A stretch of 64,000 bases of DNA from Chitinophagaceae bacterium 26-R-25 (GCA_029906195.1 JARWSJ010000001.1:2108001-2172000), one strand, 5' to 3'; shown: positions 44,170 to 55,400, numbered from the stretch's first letter. Made by a program: numbers and translations. Notes: generated from the letters alone by a model not told the origin.

Positions 44170-46347
44170 CTAATTTTTGATTTTTATCTGAATTGTAGAT
44201 TTCAATTTTACATCCATCGAACTACCGCCCACCACTATTGTATACTCACCTGCATACAATTTCCAGCGATGCTCTTTCAAATCCCATTTCTGTAATTCAC
44301 TCGCGGGAATTTTAAACTGAACAGTTTTCTGACCTCCGCTTGTAACAAACACTCTCTTGAAACCTTTCAATTCTTTTAGTGGCATGCGCTCCATATTTGG
44401 ATATTTGATGTATGCCTGCACCACTTCATCACCATCCATCTTTCCTTCATTTTTCACCACTACAGAAAAGGTGATGCTATCCTTTAAAGAAGTTACCATT
44501 GCGGGTCTGCGATCCCATGTATAAGCAAATGATGTGTAGGACAATCCAAAGCCAAAGGCGTATTGAATTTGCCCATCAAAATATCGATATGTTCTTCCTT
44601 TCATGTTGTAATCGCTGTATTGTGGAAGATCATTTAAAGACTGATAGAACGTTAAAGGCAATCTGCCTGAAGGCGAAACCTTTCCAAAAAGAATATCGGC
44701 AAATGCATTACCACCCTGCTCTCCCGGATACCATGCATACACAATCGCATCCACATAAGGCTCAATGGAAGAAATATCTACATCGCTTCCTGCGCAAACC
44801 ACAGCAATGAGTGGTTGTTTGTTTGCGTTCCGCAATGCTTTGATGTAAGCAACTTGCGAAGCTGGCAGATTCAATGAATTTCTGTCGCCGCCAGATTGTG
44901 AGAGGAACGCATCGCCTTCTTCGCCTTCGTATACGGGCGATAAACCAACCACCGCAATGGTAACATCCGCATTGCCTGCCATCCACACACCACCAAAATG
45001 CGCGGTGTCTGAAAAATCACAACCCAGATCATATTCCACTCTTGTTCCTGCGCCAACGGCGGCTGTAATGCCCTCCACAAAATTCACTGCCTTGTCGCTC
45101 ACTCCATGATAGTTGGCGACCAACGCGTCCAATGAAGCTGCATTGGGCCCCACAACGGCGATTGCACCATATTTACTCTTATCGAGCGGAAGAATGTTCT
45201 TATCATTTTTCAGCAATACCATGCTTTGCTGCGCTGCTTTTCTCGCCAGCATTTTGTGGTATTCATTGCCAACACTGTCTTCTCCAAAACCAGCATAGCG
45301 TGATGATGCAGGATCATTGTAGAAACCGAGTTTCATTTGTGTGCGAAGCACAGGCGCCAAAGCGCTATCGATCTCTTTTGCTGTCAGCAGATTTTGATTG
45401 ATGGCCTTCATTACATCGTCCTGCAGGAGATTGCTGCAATCAAGATTTACACCTGCTTTGATGGCAGCAGCAGCGGTTTCAATGGCGTTTGGAAGTGCTT
45501 TATGCATCGAATAAACGTCTGATAGTGCCCAGCAATCGGTTACCACATGGCCCTTGAATTTCCATTCGTTGCGAAGAATATCTTTAAGCAAAGTATTGCC
45601 CGTGCAGCATGGCTGGTCGTTTACGCGATTGTAAGCGCACATCACAGACTCAACATTTGCATCTATCAATTTTTTAAATGCATATAAATAAGTTTCACGA
45701 AGATCTTTCTCGTCAACTATTACGTTGGCGGTGTGACGTGTTGCCTCTGGACCGCTGTGCACAGCGAAGTGTTTTGCAGTGGCAGATGTTTTTAAAAGGC
45801 CAGGCTCACTTCCCTGCAAACCCCTTATGTAGGCGGTTCCCATGCTGGCAGTGAGAAAAGGGTCTTCACCATATGTCTCCTGTCCTCTTCCCCATCTCGG
45901 ATCACGGAAGATGTTGATGTTAGGCGACCAAAAGGTCAGTCCCATGTATTGCAAACGCTTTTGCTGTTGTGTTGACAAGTTATATTTTGCCCTTGCTTCT
46001 GTTGAAATAGCATTGGCTACTTCGTTGAGCAAACTGTCATTGAAAGTGGCCGCCATGCCTATTGCCTGTGGAAACACGGTTGCCTTTCCCGCTCTGGCTA
46101 CTCCGTGTAAACTTTCGTTCCACCAGTTGTAAGCAGGAATGTCCAAACGCGGAACAGCCTTACTGTTATAACCCAGCAAGGAAATTTTTTCTTCAAGTGT
46201 AAGACGGCTCAGTAAGTCAGTTACTCTTGCATCAACGGATGCCTTACTGTCTCGGTATCCCCCCCTTTCCTGTGCATTGGACAACAGAACAAAGCAGCAA
46301 ATAAACTGCAAACAAAAAATAGCGCGGGGCATTAGAAATCTTCTCAT
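44170..46347 (-). CDS. GH3 beta-glucosidase/beta-xylosidase family enzyme
   Basis: 725 aa from ATG 46347 (MRRFLMPRAIFCLQF), which starts the signal peptide ending LSNAQ. The N-terminal barrel has SPNINIFRDPRWGRGQETYG and nucleophile Asp271 in HVVTDCWALS; an alpha/beta sandwich with KHFAVHSGPE-type elements and a C-terminal fibronectin-III-like domain follow. The absence of a KH(F/I)PGHG motif argues against a NagZ-type hexosaminidase. In this PUL it may remove beta-linked glucose or xylose. Confidence 0.93.
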   Translation of the reverse strand: MRRFLMPRAIFCLQFICCFVLLSNAQERGGYRDSKASVDARVTDLLSRLTLEEKISLLGYNSKAVPRLDIPAYNWWNESLHGVARAGKATVFPQAIGMAATFNDSLLNEVANAISTEARAKYNLSTQQQKRLQYMGLTFWSPNINIFRDPRWGRGQETYGEDPFLTASMGTAYIRGLQGSEPGLLKTSATAKHFAVHSGPEATRHTANVIVDEKDLRETYLYAFKKLIDANVESVMCAYNRVNDQPCCTGNTLLKDILRNEWKFKGHVVTDCWALSDVYSMHKALPNAIETAAAAIKAGVNLDCSNLLQDDVMKAINQNLLTAKEIDSALAPVLRTQMKLGFYNDPASSRYAGFGEDSVGNEYHKMLARKAAQQSMVLLKNDKNILPLDKSKYGAIAVVGPNAASLDALVANYHGVSDKAVNFVEGITAAVGAGTRVEYDLGCDFSDTAHFGGVWMAGNADVTIAVVGLSPVYEGEEGDAFLSQSGGDRNSLNLPASQVAYIKALRNANKQPLIAVVCAGSDVDISSIEPYVDAIVYAWYPGEQGGNAFADILFGKVSPSGRLPLTFYQSLNDLPQYSDYNMKGRTYRYFDGQIQYAFGFGLSYTSFAYTWDRRPAMVTSLKDSITFSVVVKNEGKMDGDEVVQAYIKYPNMERMPLKELKGFKRVFVTSGGQKTVQFKIPASELQKWDLKEHRWKLYAGEYTIVVGGSSMDVKLKSTIQIKIKN

Positions 46348-46447
46348 GTTGTTGGTGATTATGGCACACTGATGACACTGATTAGACTGATTTACACTGA
46401 TTTTTTTTCGATACACACGTTCTCCAATTCAAAAGTTAAAATCATTC

Positions 46448-46518
46448 AAATCATGACAATCATGACTATCTGCGTTCTGCCTCATTTTCAAATTTTCAAA
46501 TCCTCAAATTTTCAAATT
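46448..46518. repeat. Dispersed A/T-rich repeat, copy 2
   Basis: Homologous to 42081-42143 (ATCTGCGTTCT, CATTTTCAAATTTTCAAATC, CTCAAATTTTCAAATT). It lies between the GH3 start and the end of the GH18 gene. Confidence 0.7.
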
Positions 46519-46526
46519 GACCCGGT

Positions 46527-47654
46527 TTACCGATCAAAATGCTTGTGGGCAACAACTGCCTTTCCCGAAGGCAAACCTTTCCTCGTTTCATCTATCACAT
46601 CCAGCAAACCGTTGCGGAACGAATCATCCGCCAATTGCCAGAACATGACACCGTTTAACTTTTTCTGCATCACATATTTCGTTTTCAAATGAATGGAAAC
46701 GGAATCATCATAAGTCACAAAATATTTCAGCGAATCGTTGTACAGGTAAGGAGCTTTGGCTACTTTGTCCCAATACTTTTTATAACCATTGGCGGCAGAA
46801 AACGTGCTGTCAAATCTCCGCCAGGGAACACCTCTGAAAAAATGTGTGGGTTGATATAAGCCGTTGTCGGCATTCGTTGTGTTTGCAAAAATGCGTGCGT
46901 AAAATGCCGCACCAATAGCGATCTTATTTGCGGGAACACCCCATTTCAGCAATCGTTTAACGCCTTCATCAACGGATGAATTTTGCTCAGGCGTTGAATA
47001 CAGCGGCGTATGGTGGCCGCTTACCGTATCAAATCCACTTACAAGGTCATAACTCATCAGGTTCACACGGTCTGCATATTTCATCACTTGTTTCCATTCA
47101 AAACTCGAATCGATGTGGTGTTTTAAACCGCCTGCCGCAAAACTGATTTCTGCGGAGGGGCCCAACGCACTGCGGAGGTCACGCATGAGTTTGGTGAAAT
47201 TTGCCCTGTCTTCCGTCATGTACTGATGGCCGGGATAGCCAGCCACTGCGGGATATTCCCAATCTATGTCAATGCCATCTGTATGAAAATAATCGGTCAA
47301 TGCTTTCGCTGTTTGCGCAAATGTTTTTCGTTTAATGCTGTCAGCAAAAACAGGTGAACAATACTGGCAGCCGCCCCAGCCGCCCATTGACAACATGACC
47401 TTCAATTGGGGATTTCTACTTTTCAATTTCACCATGTTCTGAATGGTTGCACTGTCCCTTGCATTGGCAATAACCATACTGTCATTGCGCAAATGAGCGA
47501 AACTGAAAATCAGGTGCGTGATCTTTTCAATGGGAAAACTGTCAATCATGGTGGGCCTGCCCGCATAGTAAGCGATAACCGCGATCTTCTTTTTTTGTGC
47601 CACAGCACTGTAGATCAAAAACACACTGCAAATGATGACGAGAAAGCCTCTCAT
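46527..47654 (-). CDS. GH18 glycosidase, chitinase type
   Basis: 375 aa. The signal peptide ends AVAQK. Single barrel with the SxGG strand MLSMGGWGG, the catalytic DGIDIDWEYP with Glu133, MSYDL and the C-terminal FWQLADD. The WEYP form and a probable insertion domain are typical of chitinases rather than of EndoF-type endo-glycosidases, so in this PUL it could cleave the chitobiose core or chitin oligomers. Between GH3 and GH29. Confidence 0.92.
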   Translation of the reverse strand: MRGFLVIICSVFLIYSAVAQKKKIAVIAYYAGRPTMIDSFPIEKITHLIFSFAHLRNDSMVIANARDSATIQNMVKLKSRNPQLKVMLSMGGWGGCQYCSPVFADSIKRKTFAQTAKALTDYFHTDGIDIDWEYPAVAGYPGHQYMTEDRANFTKLMRDLRSALGPSAEISFAAGGLKHHIDSSFEWKQVMKYADRVNLMSYDLVSGFDTVSGHHTPLYSTPEQNSSVDEGVKRLLKWGVPANKIAIGAAFYARIFANTTNADNGLYQPTHFFRGVPWRRFDSTFSAANGYKKYWDKVAKAPYLYNDSLKYFVTYDDSVSIHLKTKYVMQKKLNGVMFWQLADDSFRNGLLDVIDETRKGLPSGKAVVAHKHFDR

Positions 47655-47735
47655 AATTGAAAGTTGAAAGTTGAAAATTGAAAATGAAGGTTGAGATTAA
47701 AAACATTTTCAATTTTCAACTTTCAATTTTCAATT
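47655..47735. repeat. Iterated-arm hairpin between GH29 and GH18
   Basis: Arms of 32 nt (47655-47686 and 47704-47735) made of iterated AAAGTTG/AAAATTG words pair with one mismatch. It fills nearly the whole gap between the GH29 stop and the GH18 start, so it must be transcribed within the operon. Confidence 0.7.
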
Positions 47736-47740
47736 AATTC

Positions 47741-49177
47741 TTAGTTGTTGATTCTAAAACAAGCAGCATGCTGACCAATCGTTTTGCCCTGCAACTTCTT
47801 AGGAACACTAATGATGAGCTTATCGCCATCCTGTTTCCAGCTCAGTTTGTCTTTATAACCAAGTAGCGTAACGGTTGCTTTTTTTTGTGGAGCATATCCT
47901 TCAACAACTACTTTATCAGAAAGCGTTACATCATCGTTTTCCGGCAAATAGAAAGCATATACCGTATTCTTTTTTGTTGATTGTGTAAAGAATATATTGC
48001 CTGAAGAGTACGGTGCTATTGGCTCTGTATCATAAATACCTTCCTGGTTTATCTTCATCCAGTTGCCAATTTCTTTTAATCGCAAATAAGCGGTGTCAGC
48101 AAAGTCTCCCTGAGGTGAAGGTCCGATATTTAATAGAAGGTTGCCGCCTCTTGACACAATTTTAACCAACAGCTGCACCAATGTCTTTGTGCTCTTATAA
48201 TGATCGTTTGGAACATAACTCCATGAATCACCCATGGTCATGCAGGACTCCCACGGATGACCTAGTGGTTGAGCAGGAACTTGTTGTTCAGGCGTTACAT
48301 AGTTTTCGTATTCGCCGGTAACAGTGCGGTCCACCACAAGCAAACCTGGCTGGTGGCTTCTTGCCATTGCCGCAATTTTTGGCATGTCGATGTCCTGGTC
48401 AAATGGAATACTTTTCTGCCAGTCCACGTTTTGATCGACCGTCTTGTGTGGTCTTACCCAACCACCATCGAGCCAGAGAATATCCATCGAACCGTATCCG
48501 GTCATCAATTCCTGGATCTGGTTATAAGTAAATTGTTTAAAGGCGTTCCAATGATCCGGATATTTTTTAGGATCGTAGTTCACATTCCTGTTTTTTGGCG
48601 GAAAGTAACTCCACCAGTAGTTTTCAGTATGCCAGTCTGGTTTTGAGAAATAGGCACCGATCAGGAAGCCGTCTTTTCTGAAAGCATCAAAAACCTCTTT
48701 CGCCACATTGCTTTTTGGGTTAGATGAAAATGGTGTTTTGGGAGAAGTGATTTTGTAGTCTGTTTCCTTGGTGTCAAACATACAAAAGCCATCATGATGT
48801 TTTGTGGTAAACACCACGTACTTCATGCCGGCATCTTTTGCAGCTGCGGCCCATTTGGAAGGATTGAATTGTGTGGGATTAAACGTTGTCTGTAAATTTT
48901 CGTACGCTTTTTTGTAAGTATTGTAATCAGCGGAATAAGGCCCGCGACGCTCGCACCAGCCCTCATCTTCGGGGCATATGCTCCAGCTTTCCACTATACC
49001 CCACTGGCTGTAGGTGCCCCAATGCATAAGCAGTCCAAACTTAATGTCCTGCCAATGCGAAAGTTTTGCACGTACCAAAGTATCGGAGGGTACAACATAG
49101 TCTTTCGATGTATTGTGTTGCTGCGCATTTGCAATTAGTCCTGAAAACAACAAAAAGAGTGCGATGATTTTTTTCAT
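47741..49177 (-). CDS. GH29 alpha-L-fucosidase
   Basis: 478 aa from ATG 49177 (MKKIIALFLLFSGLI), preferred over an ATG five codons upstream because it opens a clean signal peptide ending ANAQ. Barrel with KFGLLMHWGTYSQWG at about 50, TTKHHDGFCMF and nucleophile Asp237 in ILWLDGGW; short C-terminal beta domain. It is a second, distinct fucosidase without carbohydrate-binding modules, first enzyme gene after the ROK regulator. Confidence 0.94.
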   Translation of the reverse strand: MKKIIALFLLFSGLIANAQQHNTSKDYVVPSDTLVRAKLSHWQDIKFGLLMHWGTYSQWGIVESWSICPEDEGWCERRGPYSADYNTYKKAYENLQTTFNPTQFNPSKWAAAAKDAGMKYVVFTTKHHDGFCMFDTKETDYKITSPKTPFSSNPKSNVAKEVFDAFRKDGFLIGAYFSKPDWHTENYWWSYFPPKNRNVNYDPKKYPDHWNAFKQFTYNQIQELMTGYGSMDILWLDGGWVRPHKTVDQNVDWQKSIPFDQDIDMPKIAAMARSHQPGLLVVDRTVTGEYENYVTPEQQVPAQPLGHPWESCMTMGDSWSYVPNDHYKSTKTLVQLLVKIVSRGGNLLLNIGPSPQGDFADTAYLRLKEIGNWMKINQEGIYDTEPIAPYSSGNIFFTQSTKKNTVYAFYLPENDDVTLSDKVVVEGYAPQKKATVTLLGYKDKLSWKQDGDKLIISVPKKLQGKTIGQHAACFRINN

Positions 49178-49288
49178 CTGTAGATTTTTCATTTTTTATT
49201 TTGTCAAGATTCCCGCCTGAATGGCCCAGGCCGGGCAGGAAATTCGTCCCGCGGCATCGGCAAGCGGGGCTCATTTCATATTTAAATT

Positions 49289-50536
49289 CTATTGGAGACT
49301 TATTTTTCTTTTAATGGCTGAACTGTACGTTTTAGCATGTGTTACGGGTGGTACCGTAAGTTTTTTGCCGCCATAATTTTCTATGACCAGCGCCGCAGCA
49401 CCAATTATTTCTGATTCATATCCAAGTTCAGATACTTTGATTTCTGTGTTCATTTGTAAGCGGGGAATGCAGTGCTCATTCAATGCCTGTTGAATGGTAG
49501 GCAACCATATTTTTCCTGCAGAAGAACCCCTGCCGCTAAGTACGATCAATGAAGGGTTCAATAAATGTATAAGGATCGCAAGGCCACGGCCAATGTTGTA
49601 GCCGGCTTCCGAAAACAGTTCTATGCTGAATTTGTCGCCTTTTATCACTGCTTCTATAATGGCTTCATATGCTTGCTCGTAGTGATTTTCAGGTAATTTC
49701 TTTAATAGGGAAACGCCTTTTGTTTTTAATCCTTCAATGGCATTTTCTACCACAAGGCTAAGGGAGGCTTCGGTTTGCAGACATCCTCTTTTGCCGCACG
49801 TGCAAAGCTTATTGTTCACAAAAAGCGGTATGTGGCTAAACTCTCCGGCAAATCCATTGTGGCCGCGAAAAAGCTGGCCATTTAATATCATACCTAAACC
49901 AACACCCCAGCTAATATTAACGACCATGGCGTCGGCAACGTTCCTGGCAGCGCCAAAACGAAGCTCAGCCAATGCTACAAGACTGGAGTCGTTATCGATG
50001 AAAACAGGGATGCCCGTTTTACCGGAAATAAATTCAGAGATGCTTTGACCGTCTGAGTCAAGGAAAGAATAATTAAGGCCTTTTGCCGCATCCACAAATC
50101 CGGGCATTCCGATGCCAATCCCTACAATTTTCTGTTTGTCAACTTTTGAGGCCTTTATTACATTATTTATCTTGTCTGTAAGAATGGCCAAATCTTCTTT
50201 TGACTTGCCCAGTGCCAGTTCAAATCTATCAACAGGTATCACGTAATGGTTTTGCATGTCCATTACAGCAATCCGTGTAACCAGCTGGTCCATCGCTACG
50301 GCCACAACATACATTTCGTCTGGCCTGATCCTGTAAGTTACCGCACGCCTGCCGCCGGTAGAAGCAGCCAGGCCCGTTTCTTCCACTTTTCCTTCCTCTA
50401 TTAATTCATTGAGCATTTTGGTAGTAAGGGGAAGGCTTTTGTGGATAAGGTCACTGAGGTCCGAACAGGATAGTGTTTTGGCAAAATATAATTCGGTAAG
50501 GATTTTTTTTCGGTAGATATCTTTTTTTTCTGCCAT
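49289..50536 (-). CDS. ROK-family transcriptional repressor (NagC/XylR type)
   Basis: 415 aa. The N-terminal winged HTH (about 10-75) is followed by the ROK sugar-kinase-like domain, with GIGIGMPGFVDAAKG, DNDSSLVALAEL and the ROK zinc motif CTCGKRGCLQTEAS. An N-terminal HTH marks it as a repressor rather than a kinase. Placed between SusD and the glycosidases; the ligand may be GlcNAc-6-P, mannose or fucose derived, by context only. Confidence 0.94.
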   Translation of the reverse strand: MAEKKDIYRKKILTELYFAKTLSCSDLSDLIHKSLPLTTKMLNELIEEGKVEETGLAASTGGRRAVTYRIRPDEMYVVAVAMDQLVTRIAVMDMQNHYVIPVDRFELALGKSKEDLAILTDKINNVIKASKVDKQKIVGIGIGMPGFVDAAKGLNYSFLDSDGQSISEFISGKTGIPVFIDNDSSLVALAELRFGAARNVADAMVVNISWGVGLGMILNGQLFRGHNGFAGEFSHIPLFVNNKLCTCGKRGCLQTEASLSLVVENAIEGLKTKGVSLLKKLPENHYEQAYEAIIEAVIKGDKFSIELFSEAGYNIGRGLAILIHLLNPSLIVLSGRGSSAGKIWLPTIQQALNEHCIPRLQMNTEIKVSELGYESEIIGAAALVIENYGGKKLTVPPVTHAKTYSSAIKRKISLQ

Positions 50537-50574
50537 ATCTATAAGGATTTTAGCTAGGGTAATGCTTGGGTCTT

Positions 50575-50593
50575 AAAGAACCGGAGGTTCTTT
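50575..50593. promoter_or_regulatory. Palindrome upstream of the ROK gene, candidate operator
   Basis: AAAGAACC-GGA-GGTTCTTT, perfect 8-bp arms, 39 bp upstream of the ROK start. ROK repressors bind palindromes of this size. No second copy was noticed before susC or the glycosidases. Confidence 0.4.
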
Positions 50594-50696
50594 GATATAA
50601 AATGTGAATATAGTAAGACGTCACGAAGTTATTAAGGTTACAACGATTGCACGCAAATATTTTACCCTAAAACTCCACGATGTTGGCAAACAAGCA

Positions 50697-50807
50697 GGAA
50701 TTAGGAGTTAGGAATTAGGAATTAGGAATTGGCGTCTCAAAAAACGCTAACCACTCCTCACCCGGCCACTTTCCAATTCCTAATTTCTAATTCCTAATTC
50801 CTAATTG
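50697..50807. repeat. Iterated-arm hairpin between SusD and ROK genes
   Basis: Arms 50697-50732 (repeats of GGAATTA) and 50773-50807 (repeats of CTAATTC) pair over about 33 nt around a 40-nt loop. It starts 4 bp after the SusD stop and could terminate or protect the susCD transcript. Confidence 0.7.
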
Positions 50808-50810
50808 CCT

Positions 50811-52406
50811 CTATTTCGCTATCCAAATCTTATTGCTATTCAAATCAGTCCCTCCGGTGGCAGCTTTCCAGTTATCAAAATTATAGTTCAATTCGGGATC
50901 AGGATACACAAAACGTTGATAAGTTCCGAAATTGGCAGTATAATAAGCAGGATTTGTTGTCGACATCGGAGTCATGTTACCGGTTCTCCTTTGCAATGTC
51001 CATGCATCAAATGGCTGCCTGAACTGATCTATCCACAACTGCGCATATATCTGCTTCAATGCATTGGCTGCGTTGCCTGCATCATACTTTGTGAGTGGAT
51101 TATTAACCACGGCACTTATTTCAGCGCTTGTAGCTGCAGCAGATGCAGGTTTTCCCACTACCCAAACAGGTGAGTTAAACGCAATGCTCTTCCACATATT
51201 CAAAGACGCTGCGATACCGGCATTGTATTCTGCTGCTGCTGTAGTCTGATTTGCAGCAACGCCAAGACCTCTGTTATATACTTCTGCTTTTATTAAATGC
51301 ACCTCGGCAGCTGTTAACATCAACTCCGGAATAGATTTGGTATCCTGTTCAAAATACAGATTAACCGGTGAATAGTTAGTACCTGCCTTCTTGGACCATG
51401 TTGTGAATCGGTCGGTCGAATAAGGAGCACCTCCCTCTGAAGGAGTTGATGTAGTAGGGTTTTGCGGATAAGCCACCCACTCTCCTGCACCATTTGGCTC
51501 GTAGAAAAGCTTCGCCCTGATATCAAAAATACCACTGCCGTCTTTATTGTTATTGCTTGACATAAGACCCCACATGGTAGAGCCCATGCGCAGGTAGCAG
51601 TTTGCAGAAAAAGACCATTGGCGCCATTGAAAATCCAGTCCGGAAATATTCGCCGGCCATAAACCAATGTCGTTGCCGTCGGCCAGCAATGGTTTGGTTA
51701 GCGCTTCTGCAATGTGGGTTGCTGCCAATGTACTGTTTTTATCGTACATGGTAACAGCAATATACAGTCGCAAACTATTGGCAAACTGTGTCCATTTGGT
51801 GATATCATTTTGCAGGAATGTTTCGTAGGCCCCTACTGAGTATTGATTGGAGTTGGTACTGAAATTGTCAACGGCCCATTTCAGGTCACTCAACATAGCG
51901 GCATACACATCTGCCTGTTTATCGTAAACGGGCTTGTAACCAACTGATCCTTTCAACGGCGCATAGCCAGCCTGGGTGTAAGGCATGTCGCCAAAGTAGT
52001 TCGTTACCTTGAATGTGCTGTAAGCCAGAATGGTTCTCATCATCGCAGACACATTGTTAAAAATAGTCGTGTCTTTCTCCTGGTGAATGCGATCCTGCAA
52101 CAGCCTGTAATCGCCCATGGCCTGATAGTAATTTTGCCAAACGCTCGCTTTGGCGTTATCGTATGGATAAGCGCCGGAGGTAACTATTGCCTGTTGCGTA
52201 ATGGGATATAGCCATGAATTCATTACTGAATATTCGCCGCTTACCATTGGCAATGAACTGACGATAGCGTTATACACCTGCGGGGTCGGCGCAGTCGTAG
52301 GATTCACAGGCGGTGTATTGAGCGATTCAAAATCTTTTGTGCAGGACCCTAACAGTACTGCAGACAATAAGATCATGTACCCGGTTTTGTTTATTATGTG
52401 TGTCAT
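50811..52406 (-). CDS. SusD/RagB-family lipoprotein (SusD-like_2 type)
   Basis: 531 aa. Lipobox VLLGSC places the anchored Cys at about residue 22, followed by TKDFESLNTPPVNPTTAP. Helical SusD fold with PDVEDGF-like regions replaced by the SusD-like_2 pattern; the C-terminal part contains QIYAQLWIDQFRQPFDAW. It captures oligosaccharide with the SusC encoded 18 bp upstream. Confidence 0.93.
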   Translation of the reverse strand: MTHIINKTGYMILLSAVLLGSCTKDFESLNTPPVNPTTAPTPQVYNAIVSSLPMVSGEYSVMNSWLYPITQQAIVTSGAYPYDNAKASVWQNYYQAMGDYRLLQDRIHQEKDTTIFNNVSAMMRTILAYSTFKVTNYFGDMPYTQAGYAPLKGSVGYKPVYDKQADVYAAMLSDLKWAVDNFSTNSNQYSVGAYETFLQNDITKWTQFANSLRLYIAVTMYDKNSTLAATHIAEALTKPLLADGNDIGLWPANISGLDFQWRQWSFSANCYLRMGSTMWGLMSSNNNKDGSGIFDIRAKLFYEPNGAGEWVAYPQNPTTSTPSEGGAPYSTDRFTTWSKKAGTNYSPVNLYFEQDTKSIPELMLTAAEVHLIKAEVYNRGLGVAANQTTAAAEYNAGIAASLNMWKSIAFNSPVWVVGKPASAAATSAEISAVVNNPLTKYDAGNAANALKQIYAQLWIDQFRQPFDAWTLQRRTGNMTPMSTTNPAYYTANFGTYQRFVYPDPELNYNFDNWKAATGGTDLNSNKIWIAK

Positions 52407-52424
52407 AATGTATATTAAAAAGGG

Positions 52425-55400
52425 TTACAGTTTTAGTTTTAGTTGAAATCCAAGGTCTCTTGTGCCAGGGAATTCTGCCCACTGAATACCTTGTCCATTA
52501 CCGATACCATTCACTGCTTCTGGATTCAGATTGTCAGGCAGTGTTGTGAACAGGTAGAACAGGTTGCGACCAACAAATGAAATATCCAGACCTTGCAACA
52601 CTTTCGTGCGTTTCACAATTTTTGACGGCACACTGTAAGTAAGGGTCAATTCTCTTAATTTACCCCATGAGTTGGTAAATACGGAATTGCTGCGAGGCAT
52701 TTTCACATTGGACCATGCTGCATATTGCGCTGAATATTTATACATGTACTGAACCACATCTTTGTTTGGCTTGCCATCTTCATACACACCATCCAGTATC
52801 ACACCGTGGTTAGCAGTTGTCCCGTCAGGGTATGTATATGGAAGACCGCCGCCATCTCTTTCTTTCAAAGTTTCAGGCGCCAATCCTTCGCTCATTGCAG
52901 CTCCATAGTCTGCAGAGAAAATCTGGCCACCCAGTTTGAAGTCTGTCATCACATACAGGCTGAAATTTTTATAACGGAAAGTATTGGCGATACCACCGGT
53001 AAGTTTTGGAGTAGAGTTACCAATTGGTACAAGGTCCTGCGTTGTTACATACTGGGTGCCTACTACTTTGTTTGGATTGTTTTTATCCAGCACGGGAGCC
53101 AATACTTTTTGGCCATCCTTATAGGTGTAATCATAACCATAAATGGTACCATAATTGTCACCAGCTTTCACTCTCATCATTACGCCGTTGGTTCCCCACA
53201 AATCCTGCAGGTCATACACGTCAAGGCCGGGTGCCAGGGAGATAACCTTGTTCTGGTTATGTGCGCCATTCACCGCTATGTTCCAGCTAAAGTCTTTGGT
53301 TTGAATAGCAGTTGCTCTAACAATAAATTCAAATCCTTTATTGGAAAGTTCTCCTGAATTGAACACAACCCTTGTTGCACCGGAGGATGTCGCCACAGAG
53401 TTCTTCATTATCTGCGATGTTGCCTTGGTTTGGTAGTATGTCAGTTCAAAATTCAACCTGTTGTTGAACATACCCGCTTCCAATCCAAATTCGAACGATT
53501 TGTTACGCTGCGGCACCAGGAATCCTCCCGGAGGAAGCTCCTGCAGATAACCGCGCACCGGTAAACCTCCAAATGCGCTAGGCGCATCTGCGTTCAGATA
53601 ATTGCCGATCACATTGCGGTTATAAGTGTACACAGACAGGTAAGGCGGTGCACCATTAGCACTTTCCGCAAATGATGCTTTTAATTTACCATGGTTTAAC
53701 CAGGTAAGGTTTTGCAACGGCTTGATCGATTCTGTGAACACCCAGCTCAAGCTGGCTGACGGGAAGAAATAAGAAGCTGTTTGCTCAGGCAGGGTTGATG
53801 ACCAGTCATTACGACCTGTAACCTGCAAGAACAAGAAATCATTGTAGGATACATCCAATAACCCGAAGATAGAATTCAGGTTAAGATCGTTCCAGACTTC
53901 TACCGGTGGTGTTATTGTTCCGGATGTTGTATTAGAAAGGTTGTATTTATAAGGTATTGACCATGGATAAATACTGGCTTTGCCATAAGTAGCATTGGGC
54001 TCACCACTGTTCCATGCATTGTTATCGTACATTCTTGATTTCAACGCACTGTTACCAATCATCAAGCTGGTATTGAATTTGGAACCGAAAATATTGTTCT
54101 TGTGTAGCGTAGTGAACAATTCGAGATTCACATCGGAGTTTTTTATTCCTTCGATACCATACTGGCCCTGTACACCTTCTGCGTCAATAGGGCTATACTT
54201 ACTTTCAACCGAAGTATTGGCACTGTTTATGGAGGCCCTGCCGCTGATGTTGAGCCATGGCGTGAAGTCTGCAGACAGTTTTACGGAACCCAACAGCTGG
54301 TTTCTCGTTAATCTTTGATTTTGCTCAAAGAGGTGCCAGAATAGATTTTGGTTATAGTTGTTTTGATAAGGATAGTATCCAAAAGGAGATGTTGCTATAT
54401 AATCCCTCTTACTTCCATCGGGATTTTTGTAATTGGTAAATTCTATCGGCTTATAATCTCTTGGCATTGAATAGATCATAAAATTGGTCCATCCAAAGTC
54501 ATTCGCAATATCGGGAACGTTTAGTCTGTTGTAGTTTGTATAGGTAGCCGTTACTTCCGCTTTCAGCATTTTGGAGACATTCAGGTTGGCGCCAAGATTA
54601 ATGGTGTTCTGATTGTAGTTGCTGTTTTGGATAATGGCGGTGTTATCTACACGGGTATAAGCCATACGCATGGTACCCCAATCGCCTCCGCTGCTGACCG
54701 CTACGTTATTGGTGGTGGTGTTACCGGTGCGGAAAAATGCTTTTCTGTTATCCGGTTGTGCATCCCATTTCCGTTTTACACCATCCCACCAGGTGATCTC
54801 TGAACCGTCCAGTTTGTGTCCCCATGATGTAGCCGGGCCATACCAGCTAAAGATATCCCACGTGGAATAACCGCCCGGAATAGCTCCTGCCACCTGGTAG
54901 GCATCTCCGGCAGGAGTACCATCCCATGGGTAGTTGCCCGGATAACGGGGATTGCCATTCGCATCTTTTGGAAAATCAAGATTGGCGGACCAAAGAGAAT
55001 TCGCTCCTCCATATCCGTAAGAATTTTGAACGGTTTGGTAACGATATGGATCTGTCCACAAAGAAGATAAATTATAGTCCAGACCAACACCGGCACGTTT
55101 ACCACCTTTTTTTGTAGTGATAAGGATAACGCCGTTTGCACCGCGGGCACCATACAATGCGGCAGCTGTGGCACCTTTCAGCACGGTAACGTCCTGGATG
55201 TCGTCGCTATTGATAGTGTTTAAAAAAGAACCCCAGTCCTTAGGACTGATGAGGTCGGAGGTTGGCGAAGTAGTACCGGAAGTTACAGAACCCAGGTTTC
55301 CCTGCTGGCCACCAATCGGGTCATTGGTTACCTGTATACCATCCATAACGATCAACGGCTGGTTACTGCCTTGTATGCTGTTGTTACCACGGATAACGAT

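Noticed and set aside
44170-46347. GH3 as a beta-N-acetylglucosaminidase fitting the N-glycan theme
   Set aside because: The NagZ-type KH(F/I)PGHG motif is absent and motifs match beta-glucosidase/beta-xylosidase.
46527-47654. GH18 as an EndoF/EndoH-type endo-beta-N-acetylglucosaminidase
   Set aside because: The catalytic motif DGIDIDWEYP is chitinase-like; context favours N-glycans but the sequence does not support the specific assignment.
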